64,000 nucleotides of DNA from Rhynchosporium graminicola (lineage: Eukaryota; Ascomycota; Leotiomycetes; Helotiales; Ploettnerulaceae). The stretch lies in assembly GCA_900074885.1 (NCBI GenBank), contig FJUW01000045.1:440084-504083 (forward strand), given 5' to 3'. The stretch's first letter is position 1; each line of letters begins with the position of its first letter. The notes under the pieces are model-generated. The model made no database searches. It had not been told where the DNA came from and saw only the letters and a program-made list of their open reading frames with translations. Position numbers and translations under genes: made by a program. Positions 1-10,135 of the stretch are shown one piece after another.

Positions 1-526
1 ACCCACGCTTCATTGTTCGAGCTTTACGGTACAAGTATTCCTTTCCAGAACAATGTCCGATTTGATAGCGTTGCAAAAGTATGCAAATCCTGGGCAATTG
101 AATGAATACCCACCCGCACCGAACATGTCCCACGTTCTAGCCGTTTGAGCGAACCTTCGTACGGTACTTCCGTACCTCCTGTTGGTGAAAAGCTTCCTCT
201 CCGCAAAGCCAAAAATGAGGGGTATGCAGGGCATCTAAGTGGACGTCAACATTATCCATACACATAACGACCAGGTTACTGCCCTATGAGAGCTGGTTGC
301 ACATGCCGGAAGAACATGTCGCATGTACAGGTATAAATTATAAAGCTTGGCCTGGTTCATGGGGTGGAATTTCGGCATTTATCATTTCGCGTTTCCCGCT
401 GTTTTTCCTTTTAAACTTTGACTGCTATCCTTCCCTGGCATATATGGGCTATAACCAGAGAACGTGTAACGTTTTGTGAGCTTCCGTTTTGGAAGTCCTC
501 GTTCAAATTTCAAAAACAACCCAAAA
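1..526. other. 5' flank of the MFS transporter gene
   Basis: I see no coding sequence in this stretch. The short open frames on both strands show no family motif. It presumably holds the promoter and leader of the transporter that starts at 527. Confidence 0.5.
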
Positions 527-2271
527 ATGACGGCGATTGAGAAGGAAAGCATACCTCCGATCAACATGACCGAGAAAGTCTCATCCAGCGAGGAGAATCT
601 GACAGGTATTGAGTGGGACGATAAAGACGAGAAGCGAATCAGGCAGCGAATGGACTTTCGAATTGTCCCAACAGTCTTCGTTCTATATCTTTTGTGCTTT
701 ATCGACCGGTAAGGGGTACATCACTGCACGTAATCAGGTCATAACTAATTTCCATGTTTATAGTGCAAATATTGGGTAAATTCTATTCACAGAGAGTATG
801 ATCGGACATAACTCATTCGAACACAGAAATGCTCGGATTCAAGGAATGGGACCAGAGCTGAAATTGAATGGCAACTATCGTTTCAACTGGGCTCTCACGA
901 TACTCTACTTCTCGTACATTGCTGTTGAGATACCATCAAACATCCTATTGAAGAAAATAGGAGGACGGTAAGCCGACGTCCCATCAAAAGCCAGGCGGCA
1001 GACTGATTGCGAGAAGATTTTACATCCCTTCACTAGTCATAGCCTTCGGACTCGTGTCAATGTGCACAGCTTTCATCGAGGATTTCAGAGGCTTATATGC
1101 TTGCCGTTTCTTTCTTGGACTTGCCGAGGGTGGAATGTTACCTGGAATGTAAGTCGCCAGATTCATTGACTAAAACACCGATTGCTAATGAAAAGGCAGT
1201 TCCTACTATCTCTCATGCTTTTACAAAAGGAACGAATTGCTTTTCCGCATGGGAATATACATCACTGGGTCTTCTCTAGCGGGAGCTTTCGGAGGCCTTC
1301 TAGCTGCCGGTCTGACACAAATTCCAGAATGGGGCACCGACAGCCGCAAGATTCACAACTGGCGTAATATATTTTTCTTCGAAGGCATATTCACCCTGAT
1401 CATCGCCGGTATCGGGATGCTGATCCTCCCATCGTCGCCAGATCAGAGCAAGTTCCTCACCACGAGGGATCAATACATAGCACTTGAGCGCATCAACAGA
1501 GAGCACAAGGAGTCAGCCAATGAGCCTACAACACTAGAACATGTCAAGCGCGGTATTTTCAATATTAATAACCTCATCTGTGCTTTGGGCTTCTTCAGCA
1601 TTAATATTTCTGTCCAGTCCTTCTCGCTCTTTTTGCCGACCATTCTTGTCAATTTGGGCTGGAAAGCTCTGAAGACACAATTCTATAGCGTGCCGCCCTA
1701 TCTCGTCGCATGTCTCTTCTCTATTTTTATTGCCCGAATGAGCGATGTTTACAAACGAAGAGGAATATTTATTATAGGGGGAACAAGTCTCTCGATGATA
1801 GGGTATATTATGCTTGTGACGGTCGAGACTGACTCGCTTAAGTACTTTGCAGTGTAAGCTCCCCCTCATACATTTTGTCTCCGCGCCTGCTAAGTTAAAT
1901 CCAGCTTCCTCGCAGCAGCAGGCGTCTTCCCACAAGGTCCCGCCTTCCTAGCTTGGGGTCTCAACAACGCAGCTGGGCCGTCAGTCCGCGCGGTATCTGG
2001 CGCTTACATTGTTGCATTGGGGAGTGGCGGAGCAATTATAGCTACTTGGACGTATCTCGACAAGGACAAGCCAAAATTCCATCGTGGCCACTACATAAAT
2101 ATTGGTGCACAAGTCGTTGCATTGTCCATGGCTTGCATTGGGATCGCTTATAATAAGTGGGAGAATGGGAAGCGAGAAAGAGGAGAGAGAGACAGCAGGA
2201 TTGCTGGCATGAATGAGCAGGAGAAGATTGCGTTGGGGTACAGAAACCCGGAGTTCAGGTATCAAACTTAG
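527..2271 (+). CDS. MFS transporter, anion:cation symporter (Dal5/TNA1-like) family
   Basis: This is a plasma-membrane permease of the major facilitator superfamily, in the fungal group that imports organic anions such as allantoate, nicotinate or related vitamins and acids. Six exons (527-708, 764-775, 827-967, 1017-1148, 1200-1853, 1905-2271) sum to 1488 nt, or 495 residues. The start is the ATG at 527, followed by a short acidic N-terminus. Family landmarks are LLCFIDRANIGNARIQG in the first membrane segment and loop, RFFLGLAEGGMLPG in segment 4, YYLSCFYKRNE, and NNAAGPSVRAVSGA in the C-terminal half. Exon 2 is only 12 nt, but it is required to restore the conserved DRANIGNA loop. The frame is intact. 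The substrate cannot be deduced from sequence alone. Confidence 0.9.
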
Positions 2272-2903
2272 GCAATGGCGATATCTTCGGAAATATAGCT
2301 AAAACCGTATATACATATTTCGTAGGTCCTATCGCTAAATATGAAATCAAACACATCCTTGAGGGCTGCTTGTCAAAATTAATTTTGTATACCAATGATC
2401 CGATTCTGCCTCTATCTGCCAGTCCTTGGAGGCCTTTGTCATATGTCATTCCAAGTAATAATAATATACCTAGAATGCTCGAGACTTCCCGCAGTCAGAT
2501 CTTTGGTAACGCCTGTTCCCCTGAATTGAAGCGAAAGATCGAATATGCTCCTGAAACCAACTTCCAAAGTTTCCCTATTACCCGATTCAGGCGTTGCGTC
2601 AGCCTGTGTGATACATCTTGGGAACGCCACAACGACGACGACGAAAGGTCCGTCATATGTTGGCTGACGACGTCGCAGGATATGCACATATGACATTCCT
2701 ACTGCGTGTCCCTTTATTTTCAGCCTTTTCTCTGATGTTAATACACTTCGTAAAAGTCGATCCAGTATCAAATAGACAGCTCACAGGACAGTTCTCGATC
2801 AGCTTAACGAAGAGAAATCATCAAGCTAGATATGGAGCACAAGCAATACAGTCCACCGACAACATGACTCTCCCTTGCCACTGTACATGACCCTTCGAGA
2901 GTC
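2272..2903. other. Intergenic, no gene recognised
   Basis: The 3' flank of the transporter and the 5' flank of the GT25 remnant. Overlapping short open frames on both strands between 2370 and 2890 show no domain motif. There is no ATG in the frame that opens the GT25 reading frame. Confidence 0.5.
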
Positions 2904-4295
2904 GTGATCCTAGCATGCAGTATTACTCTAGGATACTACACGTTCTTCACCTCCAGTCACGTATCAGAATGGAAAGCATTCTCATTGCAAAACGAATTAA
3001 AAGCTGGGGAGTTATCCAGCGTGTGGAATTCAACCCTGGGGGTAAGCCTTGACAAAGCGAAGCTGGAATTCCTCCAAGACCAAACTCCAACTAATCGAAA
3101 ACAGTTTCAGAAACTCTTCGTCATAAACATGCCCTCACGCACTGATCGCCGTGATGCAACTAGTCTCATAGCCGCTGTCAGTAACATGAGTGTGGACTTC
3201 ATCGAAGGTGTGAAGGGAGACAGCATTCCTGAAGCCGCATTCCCTCCTGGAGGAAGTTCAGAGAGTATCAAGTTGTCCAAGGGCATCAAATGAAGTTGGC
3301 GATCTCACATGAATGCATTACAGGAGTTCGTCCTGATGTTCCAGAGAGTACGTCGAGAATTGAACTGACACTTTCGCAGAGTCGTACATCAGAATCTCAC
3401 CAGCGCTCTGATTTTCGAAAACGATGTAGACTGGGACATACGTCTGCGGCACCGACTCGATAAACTCTCAGCGGCTTCGCGCTTTCCCACACAAAGGTTT
3501 GATTCGGATTTATTTGAGCATGGAATCGAGTCGTCGAATAATCCTGAGAATCCAGAACAGAGTATTCACAACGACTCATCTCCATACCCAATTTCGGATA
3601 CTCTTCACTCATTACTCCTCTCCTCCGCACCGGCGGGACAACCTGAGATCTCTAGGCCATACGGTGATCCCGCCAACTGGGACATCCTATGGCTCGAACA
3701 TTGTGGAGCTGGGTTTCCTCGGACACCACCAACGACACAATCCAAGCCCAGTGTCCAGAATATTATTCTCACCAATCCTCATGATCAAACGGTACCGCTT
3801 CCCAAGTACCTCCGCGCGCATCCCTTTGGACCACTAGATGCACTTGCTACATCTCACGCACCGCACACGCGGGTTTATCATCGTGCTAACGGTGGCGCTT
3901 TGTGTACTGTTGCTTATGCAGTCAGTCAACGTGGTGCACGGAGGTTGCTGCATGAGTTTGGAGTCAAGAGATGGATTCGGATCTGGGATGTTGAGATGGG
4001 TGATTGGTGTGCTGGATCTGATCACCATGATTCAGGAAAAGATCCTTCGTCCCACAGGAGGACTTCGAACGAGGAAGAAAGCTCGATGGAGATGGAGAGA
4101 GTTTGCGTGACTGTTCAGCCGCCCATATTTGCACATCATCATCCTCCTGGTGGAGAGAGTAACATTGGTGGAGTGGGGGGAGGGTATGCGAGGACAGTGG
4201 AGACTAAGTATGTGAGACTGAGTGTGCGTATGAATCTGGAGATATTGCTAGCAGGTGGCACCGAAGAAGATCTGGTTGATCAATGGTCTGATTGA
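2904..4295 (+). pseudogene. Glycosyltransferase family 25 (LPS glycosyltransferase-like), disrupted
   Basis: Two exons (2904-3325 and 3380-4295, joined across a 54-nt intron with a GTTCGT donor) read through as a GT25-type protein of about 445 residues. An N-terminal hydrophobic segment suggests a Golgi type II membrane protein. Next come the family opening KLFVINMPSRTDRRDA, then SWRSHMNALQ, then LTSALIFENDVDWDIRLR with the acidic metal-binding signature, and later AYAVSQRGARRLL. Two defects stand out. The reading frame has no ATG: its first possible start is GTG at 2904, just after an in-frame TGA at 2865. A TGA at 3291-3293 interrupts the protein directly before the conserved SWRSH motif, where a CGA or GGA codon would fit. 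Sequencing error or an unseen 5' exon are the alternatives. Confidence 0.75.
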
Positions 4296-5349
4296 TTTAG
4301 CGGAAGCCGTGGCCAGACATAATCGCGCGGTTCACAATAAGTAATGAACTAGAAATCCGAGATTAGTGCAGTTCGTGTCGGGTGAAGTGATTTCAAGTTG
4401 TTGTTGCCTATTAATTGAAGTCCCATCATAATATGCCGACTTCAAATTGCTACTCCAATTACTTCAATTGGTTGAAAAGTCTTAGACTGTTCTGATATCT
4501 TTGTGATCACACTTGAGTGAAATCACAATTGTTTTCTCACTTCAAGTGGTGTGCTTTGTCTCAAGTTACAAAGTTAGCCTGGCTTCATCGAAAACGGACA
4601 TTCCAACTCTCGACCAAGCAAGATCCATTATGGGCCGTTATATAATTTCCTCATCTCGTGCGAAACTCCATCTCATCTTTCTTCTTCTCCTACATAAGTA
4701 TTTAACGTAACGAAATCATCATAGAACTTTGGATAGTTTCGCTTGTGTCAAGCTCACCTAAATCAACTAAATTAGTGTAAGCATCTAAGTTGAAGTAGAA
4801 CCACCTGGAAGACCAGAATTTGATCAGTTATAATTTCATGGCCTCGGACTATTGTCCTTGTCTGGATTTTTTTAATCTTTTAAGACCTCCGGGCGAGTTG
4901 TACCCGCGGATAAAACCAATTACCGAATATTTCACTACCACCTATCCCTTTATGTATCGTCTCCGCTATGTAGTTCTGTTAGGCGGGTCCACATACCCTC
5001 AAGTGGTGCTATAAGGCTGAAATTCAGTGGAAAATAGGTCTAGCGAACGATGTCAACTTTGGTTCGCTTATATAGACTGCATCTTAGGGGCAAGCTACAA
5101 TATCCGAATCAGTTCGCAGAGATTAGGCTGGTCCTAATGTCTTTTTGTGACATAGCTAGATCCAAAAAAAATTGAGATTTGAACTGAACTATATTTTTGG
5201 TGAGTATAATATACCCTCTGGTCCTCAATCCTTTTCACTAAAAATTCAAGAATCATAATCTTCTCTCAGAACTCATTTCCAGCTTCCCATTATCATCAAC
5301 TGACTCTACAAACTTCTCTTCATAAAATTCTTCATTAAAGGCAATTACA
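4296..5349. other. AT-rich intergenic region, no gene recognised
   Basis: Only short open frames without recognisable motifs are present. The last 100 bases before 5350 are pyrimidine-rich and look like a leader for the coiled-coil gene. Confidence 0.5.
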
Positions 5350-6222
5350 ATGGAGTCCCACGACACCAAAATTCCGCAGGTAGCTTCCTTGTCTAATTCT
5401 GCCTTGCGGGCTTCTGCACCAGATTTCCGACCTACAACTGTGACTGCGACCACTATTAGTGAAGCGGCCGAAGATACACCCCAAGAGGAACGATCCAGAC
5501 CAATGAAAAATTTCCCGACTACCAGGAGACCATATGCACTATCCTCCTCGCATCTCGGGCCAACACCTGAGAAGGTTTCAAACTTCGAGGGGAAGGATTT
5601 CGATGAGCCTACCATGCGTGGCAGAGGGATTAAGGCCGTGAGAATGTGTAGCGGTACATTCGATACTTTGAGAGAAAAACGCAGCTTCGAAAAGCGAACA
5701 GCATTTGATGTTCAGTGTTCCCCTCACGGAACTGAGTTTCAATGTGAGAATGAAGAGCTGCACGCCATCAGGCAACAGATTCAGCTTGAGGAATCTGAAT
5801 CTAAGCATTCCACCCAACAGCTTGCCTTTGCTGTAATTCGTCGATCACAGATGCTTGAGATGGAGCTTGCTGCCGCAAAAGGAGAGAATGTCAACCTTCG
5901 GAAGCGACTTGAAATTGCCGAAAAGAAGATAAAGGACATGGGTTTGAATGCCGAAAGGAAAAGGAAAGATGTTGGCAGTTTCTTCAAGCCCAGAGCGAGT
6001 ACGAACATGGAGGAAGCCAACAAGGCGTTCGTGGAGAGAATCCTGGGGCGACTCGAGGAAAGTTCAGACCAAGATGCAGCAGAGGCAGCGACGTTGGAGA
6101 CAAATCAGCCGGAGACTTCTGAGCCTTCTCGTCCCTTTCATTTTGCCGAAATCATGCCTGCGCATGAGGATGATGTTGGTAGGATGGCTACACAGGATCC
6201 GCGCTCTTCTAAATTACTTTGA
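5350..6222 (+). CDS. Hypothetical coiled-coil protein
   Basis: A single-exon frame of 290 residues that I do not recognise. The ATG at 5350 follows a C/A-rich leader. The first 130 residues are Ser/Thr/Pro-rich and probably disordered. Residues 135-205 are rich in Glu, Lys, Gln and Leu with heptad-like spacing (for example ELHAIRQQIQLEE and LEMELAAAKGENVNLRKRLE), which predicts a coiled coil. A basic patch, ERKRKDVGSFFKPRAS, follows at about residue 202. The acidic C-terminus is low in complexity. I see no enzyme motif, signal peptide or membrane segment. It could be a nuclear or cytoskeletal adaptor, but that is only a guess. The uninterrupted length and coherent composition support a real gene. 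Confidence 0.55.
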   Translation: MESHDTKIPQVASLSNSALRASAPDFRPTTVTATTISEAAEDTPQEERSRPMKNFPTTRRPYALSSSHLGPTPEKVSNFEGKDFDEPTMRGRGIKAVRMCSGTFDTLREKRSFEKRTAFDVQCSPHGTEFQCENEELHAIRQQIQLEESESKHSTQQLAFAVIRRSQMLEMELAAAKGENVNLRKRLEIAEKKIKDMGLNAERKRKDVGSFFKPRASTNMEEANKAFVERILGRLEESSDQDAAEAATLETNQPETSEPSRPFHFAEIMPAHEDDVGRMATQDPRSSKLL

Positions 6223-7409
6223 ATACACTCCAGTACTGTTTTCTTGGTGTTTGTTGATGTAGTCAATAACCCCTGTCCTTCAAGATCGAATAATCATCAT
6301 GTAGGTAGCAGATAAAAAAAAAAAAAAAAAACTTAATATCAAACCAGAGGTCTTGCTACAGCGGAATGGCTCCATCGTATCGAGTCTCTGCGATCAAGCT
6401 TCTATAGATGCCAGAACTAGCCGAAGGATTGATTGTAGCAGATCAAAGCTTCATGTGCATTGAATACCGGGTGCCTTCAATTACGAGGGGAACTGTCCAA
6501 TCAAGGCCGCTATATGCCTCAAGACGAACCAGCCGAAACTCGACAACGTGAACTGAACGCGAATACATAAATCACGCAGGTATGTGGGCGATAGAAAACT
6601 GGAAAGCCGAGCCTAAGCAAGTTGGTGTTTGGTTATGAAAAATACAGATATTTCGAGAACATGTCATATTCAAGCTGATTTCCCATGTAAAGTCATCAAG
6701 AACCATCTGACTCTAAAGTCTAACTTCCGCAATACCCTGCATATCTGACCTTTGCATCAATTGCGCAAATGACTTGACCTGGCAGGTTCTCGCTTTGCTA
6801 GGGATGCAATTTTTCGAGCCTTGAACCGCCCAAATCACTGCACAGCCAGGGGCTAAATACAACTCAAAGGCTCGACGAAAACGCTGTGATTGCGGTGAGC
6901 CATGATACACCATGACTCCTTTGTATACTAGTCTACAACGTCATGCGCGAGCCAGAGGAAGGTTGCGTATTATTTTCGTGCCATCTGACATTCCCATCTC
7001 CTCTCCACAGGTGCATTGAATGAATTCGATGGCCCGGTTTTTGTAGGCCTGACATGGCTTATGAAGTTACTAAATGCTCTGGAACTCGTCTTACAGTCTC
7101 GTGAACATATGAGCTAGAATGCGCCGAGATGAGGTCGATCCTATACTTTGACGCAGCTTCAATCTCTTATTTATTCAACGTAGTAGGTCTCGATTAAACT
7201 GACCAGAAGTTGTTCATAGGGAGCTATTTGAAGTGGCCATTCGATTTTGCATACAGCACTCCGAGTGTATGATCTATAAGTATCATACCAAGTATGTCTC
7301 GTGTTGAAAATCAGGAGAGCCTTTTGGTAATCATCTTCGCCTTTGTCTGACCTCCTTCTATTGTATATCATGATCCATGAGCTGAAGCTTCCGATAAAGT
7401 AGGCGTCAG
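6223..7409. other. Intergenic between coiled-coil gene and TRM44
   Basis: I see no gene. The interval starts with the 3' flank of the coiled-coil gene, includes an A18 homopolymer at 6314-6331, and ends at the 3' flank of the minus-strand TRM44 gene. Confidence 0.5.
6314..6331 (+). repeat. Poly-A homopolymer
   Basis: An uninterrupted run of 18 A residues, about 90 bases after the stop codon of the coiled-coil gene. It could be a plain microsatellite or the trace of a retroposed poly-A tail. No target-site duplication is obvious. Confidence 0.9.
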
Positions 7410-8969
7410 TTAATGTCCCCTCGCCGAGCTCTTCAACAACTTCAAAGCGTTTTCCTCCCAGCCCGCAGCACCGCCGTTTGCGTTGACCAGTTCAGACACG
7501 TTCACATCGTCGAAAGGCACCAATCTTCGTCTGCCAATCAAAGCCGTATTACGAGTGCTTGGTATTCTTAGCATCTCCTTTTCGACCTCCCAGCCGCAAT
7601 CTTTTGCAAGTTTCGACACCCATGTAACGAGAGAAGCGTAGGCTGAATTGGATGATCCGTCTTTCGGGGCAGGTGCTCGGAAGCGAGAACCGCTGAGAGC
7701 GTGGCTGCAACAAGGTACAATCATAAATGGACATTCCGAAATGTTAGCGAGAAGGGGTGTCCATGGTGTAAGCTCGTCTGCGTGGTTGGAAATTATGAAA
7801 GTACCTTTGGGAAATATTCCATCGTGAATACCGTGCGTCTGTGAGTCTGTGGAAACACTAAGATCTCTGATAGGCAGATAAGGATCACTTGATGATAAAA
7901 AAACTTCAGTACTATGAAAGTCGTCCAATGACGAGCCAGTAGGTATCTTTTGGATAATTGAAGGTATGAGAACCATCTCTTTCAGGTTTTCTCGGGCTTT
8001 GGTACTCCATGCTGGCCATGACTTGCGTTTCCGTGCATCAAATCCCCATCCTGAATATCCTTCTTCAACCAGAATATGAACAAGCAATCCATTTCCACAA
8101 CCAATATCGACAAATCCTGGGAACTCATTGCGTTTGTACATCTCATCCCAAAGCTCAATGAGGAACGCAGCAATGCTGAGATCCTCGAAAACATGCTTCC
8201 CAGGATCTGTGACTTCAACCCATCTCTGCACCAGGTCCCTTGCGTATTTGGACTTCAGTCTCGCGTATGTATTCTGGACACGTGCCTGAGGAATAATCAA
8301 ATCATGATGCACTCTCTTCACATACCCAGCTGCCGAGCCTTGTCCATGTTTGTGTGTTATTGCTAGTAGATGCATGGCTGTTCTTTGCAACTTCTCTGAT
8401 CGTGGCTCAGACTCGAAGAATGAGTAATGTATCGACACGATTCCTTGCATAGTCCTGGGATCGAAAGAGTGGAGAAACCCTATTCCATGGACAGCAGGAT
8501 GATAGAATGGCGATTCGGATGCTGATGAAATATGGGGTAGGTAGACCACGAGTGATACGACCTCTCCTTCATCAGTCACTCGCTTGTAGAAGTTGCATGT
8601 TTGATCCAGAGGCTTATCAACCAGTATGTTTCTTGGTATCATAGTCCGGACCACAACTCTCTCGAGTGTGAAGCTCTGAAATTGGATGATTCTCGGCGCA
8701 ATATTTGATTCGAGGGAAATTCCATCTTCATAGGGGCGATCAAGGGAGATGTCTGCTCGGAAGAGATGGTTCGAGTTGAGGTTGGGATTTCTTATGAGAT
8801 TCAAAACCGTCTCTTTGAAAATTTCTGGAGGAAAGGAGCAGCCGTGCGTATACAGAGGTGTCCAAAATTCGCCAGAGCTTCCTTCAAGTTTTGGTGAAGT
8901 TCCTGGAGGGACAGGATCGGGAGTGAACGGCATTTTCAAACGTAGGCCGTAGATGCCGATCCTTTTCAT
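7410..8969 (-). CDS. TRM44: tRNA (uracil-44-2'-O)-methyltransferase
   Basis: The product is a SAM-dependent methyltransferase that puts a 2'-O-methyl group on U44 of serine tRNAs in the cytoplasm. The single-exon frame is 519 residues. Recognition rests on the SAM-binding motif FVDIGCGNGLLVHIL, followed by GYSGWGFDARKRKSW, then ISNHADELTPWTPLLA, and the closing MIVPCCSHALSGSRF, all typical of the TRM44 (DUF1613) family. The ATG at 8969 gives 12 extra residues before a second ATG at 8933 (MPFTPDPVPPG), and either could be the true start. The gene is divergent from RPL24, about 440 bases away, so the two translation-related genes share an upstream region. Confidence 0.92.
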   Translation of the reverse strand: MKRIGIYGLRLKMPFTPDPVPPGTSPKLEGSSGEFWTPLYTHGCSFPPEIFKETVLNLIRNPNLNSNHLFRADISLDRPYEDGISLESNIAPRIIQFQSFTLERVVVRTMIPRNILVDKPLDQTCNFYKRVTDEGEVVSLVVYLPHISSASESPFYHPAVHGIGFLHSFDPRTMQGIVSIHYSFFESEPRSEKLQRTAMHLLAITHKHGQGSAAGYVKRVHHDLIIPQARVQNTYARLKSKYARDLVQRWVEVTDPGKHVFEDLSIAAFLIELWDEMYKRNEFPGFVDIGCGNGLLVHILVEEGYSGWGFDARKRKSWPAWSTKARENLKEMVLIPSIIQKIPTGSSLDDFHSTEVFLSSSDPYLPIRDLSVSTDSQTHGIHDGIFPKGTFIISNHADELTPWTPLLANISECPFMIVPCCSHALSGSRFRAPAPKDGSSNSAYASLVTWVSKLAKDCGWEVEKEMLRIPSTRNTALIGRRRLVPFDDVNVSELVNANGGAAGWEENALKLLKSSARGH

Positions 8970-9413
8970 ACGATTTCAACACCAAAGGTTAAAGAATCAT
9001 CAACCTCGAGATTACAAGTTGAAGGTCCAGAGCTGAAGAAAGAAGAAAAGACTATGTTTCAGGTCATGTGTTGATCATGTGATCTATCAAACCGTGGACG
9101 TGGAGGGGAGTTAAGGTCCCTGGCCAAGGGTATAGATGCAGTATAATTCTACAGTCTTCGAAATGCCATATAGCATTAGTTTCATCATACCCAATCTATG
9201 GGCGTCTCAATAGTGAAGAGGAAAAGTGGTGCCTCAGATCTTCTTTGGCCTCAGCCTCAGCCTCATGACTTCACACTAGGGTTAAGCGAGCTTTCGTACT
9301 AGCGCTCACACAAACCGAATCTTGCGGGCAGAGTCAACGCCAACGACAATTTTTGCCCATCGACGACTTGGGTATTCGCATCAACAAACAACAAAGTCGG
9401 TACAACAGCCAAA
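8970..9413. promoter_or_regulatory. Divergent promoter region TRM44 / RPL24
   Basis: This 444-base gap separates two divergently transcribed translation-related genes, so it must hold both promoters. It contains a CTCAGCCTCAGCCTCA repeat near 9247-9262. I could not assign a specific ribosomal-protein-gene factor site. Confidence 0.5.
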
Positions 9414-10135
9414 ATGCGTACCTACGACGATACCTTCTCCGGCGAGAAGATCTACCCTGGAAAGGTACGATTCCTCCTCCGGCGCGACGTTATTATAGTA
9501 TGAAGAGGCTATGGAAGGAGAGAGCACATGGAATTGCAGGAAGTGGTCATCACGCTGGAATGCTGACAGGAGGAAATATAGGGAAAGCTCTACGTCCGCG
9601 GTGATTCGAAGATCTTCCGCTTCCAAAATGGAAAGACCGAATCCCTCTTTCTCCAACGCAAGAATCCCCGCCGAATTGCATGGACTGTTCTGTTCCGCAG
9701 ACAGCACAAGAAAGGTATCTCTGAGGTACGAGTACTCCTGCGACCCCGCAACTACTATGTTTGGAAATTACGGACAATCGGAGCATAGGCAATTGGAGCA
9801 TGGACGATTAAAGCAGTAAGGACATGGGCTAATAATACCTTCGACAACAGGAAGTTGCCAAGAAGCGATCTCGCCGTACAGTCAAGTCGCAACGTGCCAT
9901 CGTCGGTGCATCCCTCGACGTAATCAAGGAGCGCCGCACACAGAGACCCGAAGCTCGTACTGCCGCCCGCCAAGCTGCGATCAAGGAGGGCAAGGAGAAG
10001 CGTGCCGCTGCTCAGAGCGCAAAGAAGGCTGAGAAGGCGAAGAGCGCTGCCGGTGCCGCAAAGGGAAACGCAAGAGTCACAAGCAAGATGGGTGCTAAGG
10101 GTGCGCCAAAGAAGGTCCAGGCCACCAGCCGTTAA
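9414..10135 (+). CDS. RPL24: 60S ribosomal protein L24 (eL24)
   Basis: A structural protein of the cytosolic large ribosomal subunit that forms part of an inter-subunit bridge. Three exons (9414-9464, 9582-9725, 9851-10135) sum to 480 nt, giving 159 residues, the usual fungal length. The N-terminus ([18 protein letters not shown], then [12 protein letters not shown]) and [19 protein letters not shown] are diagnostic for eL24. The C-terminal half is a lysine/alanine-rich helix ending in a basic tail. Both introns have GTACGA donors and are over 115 bases. The frame is intact. Confidence 0.97.
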
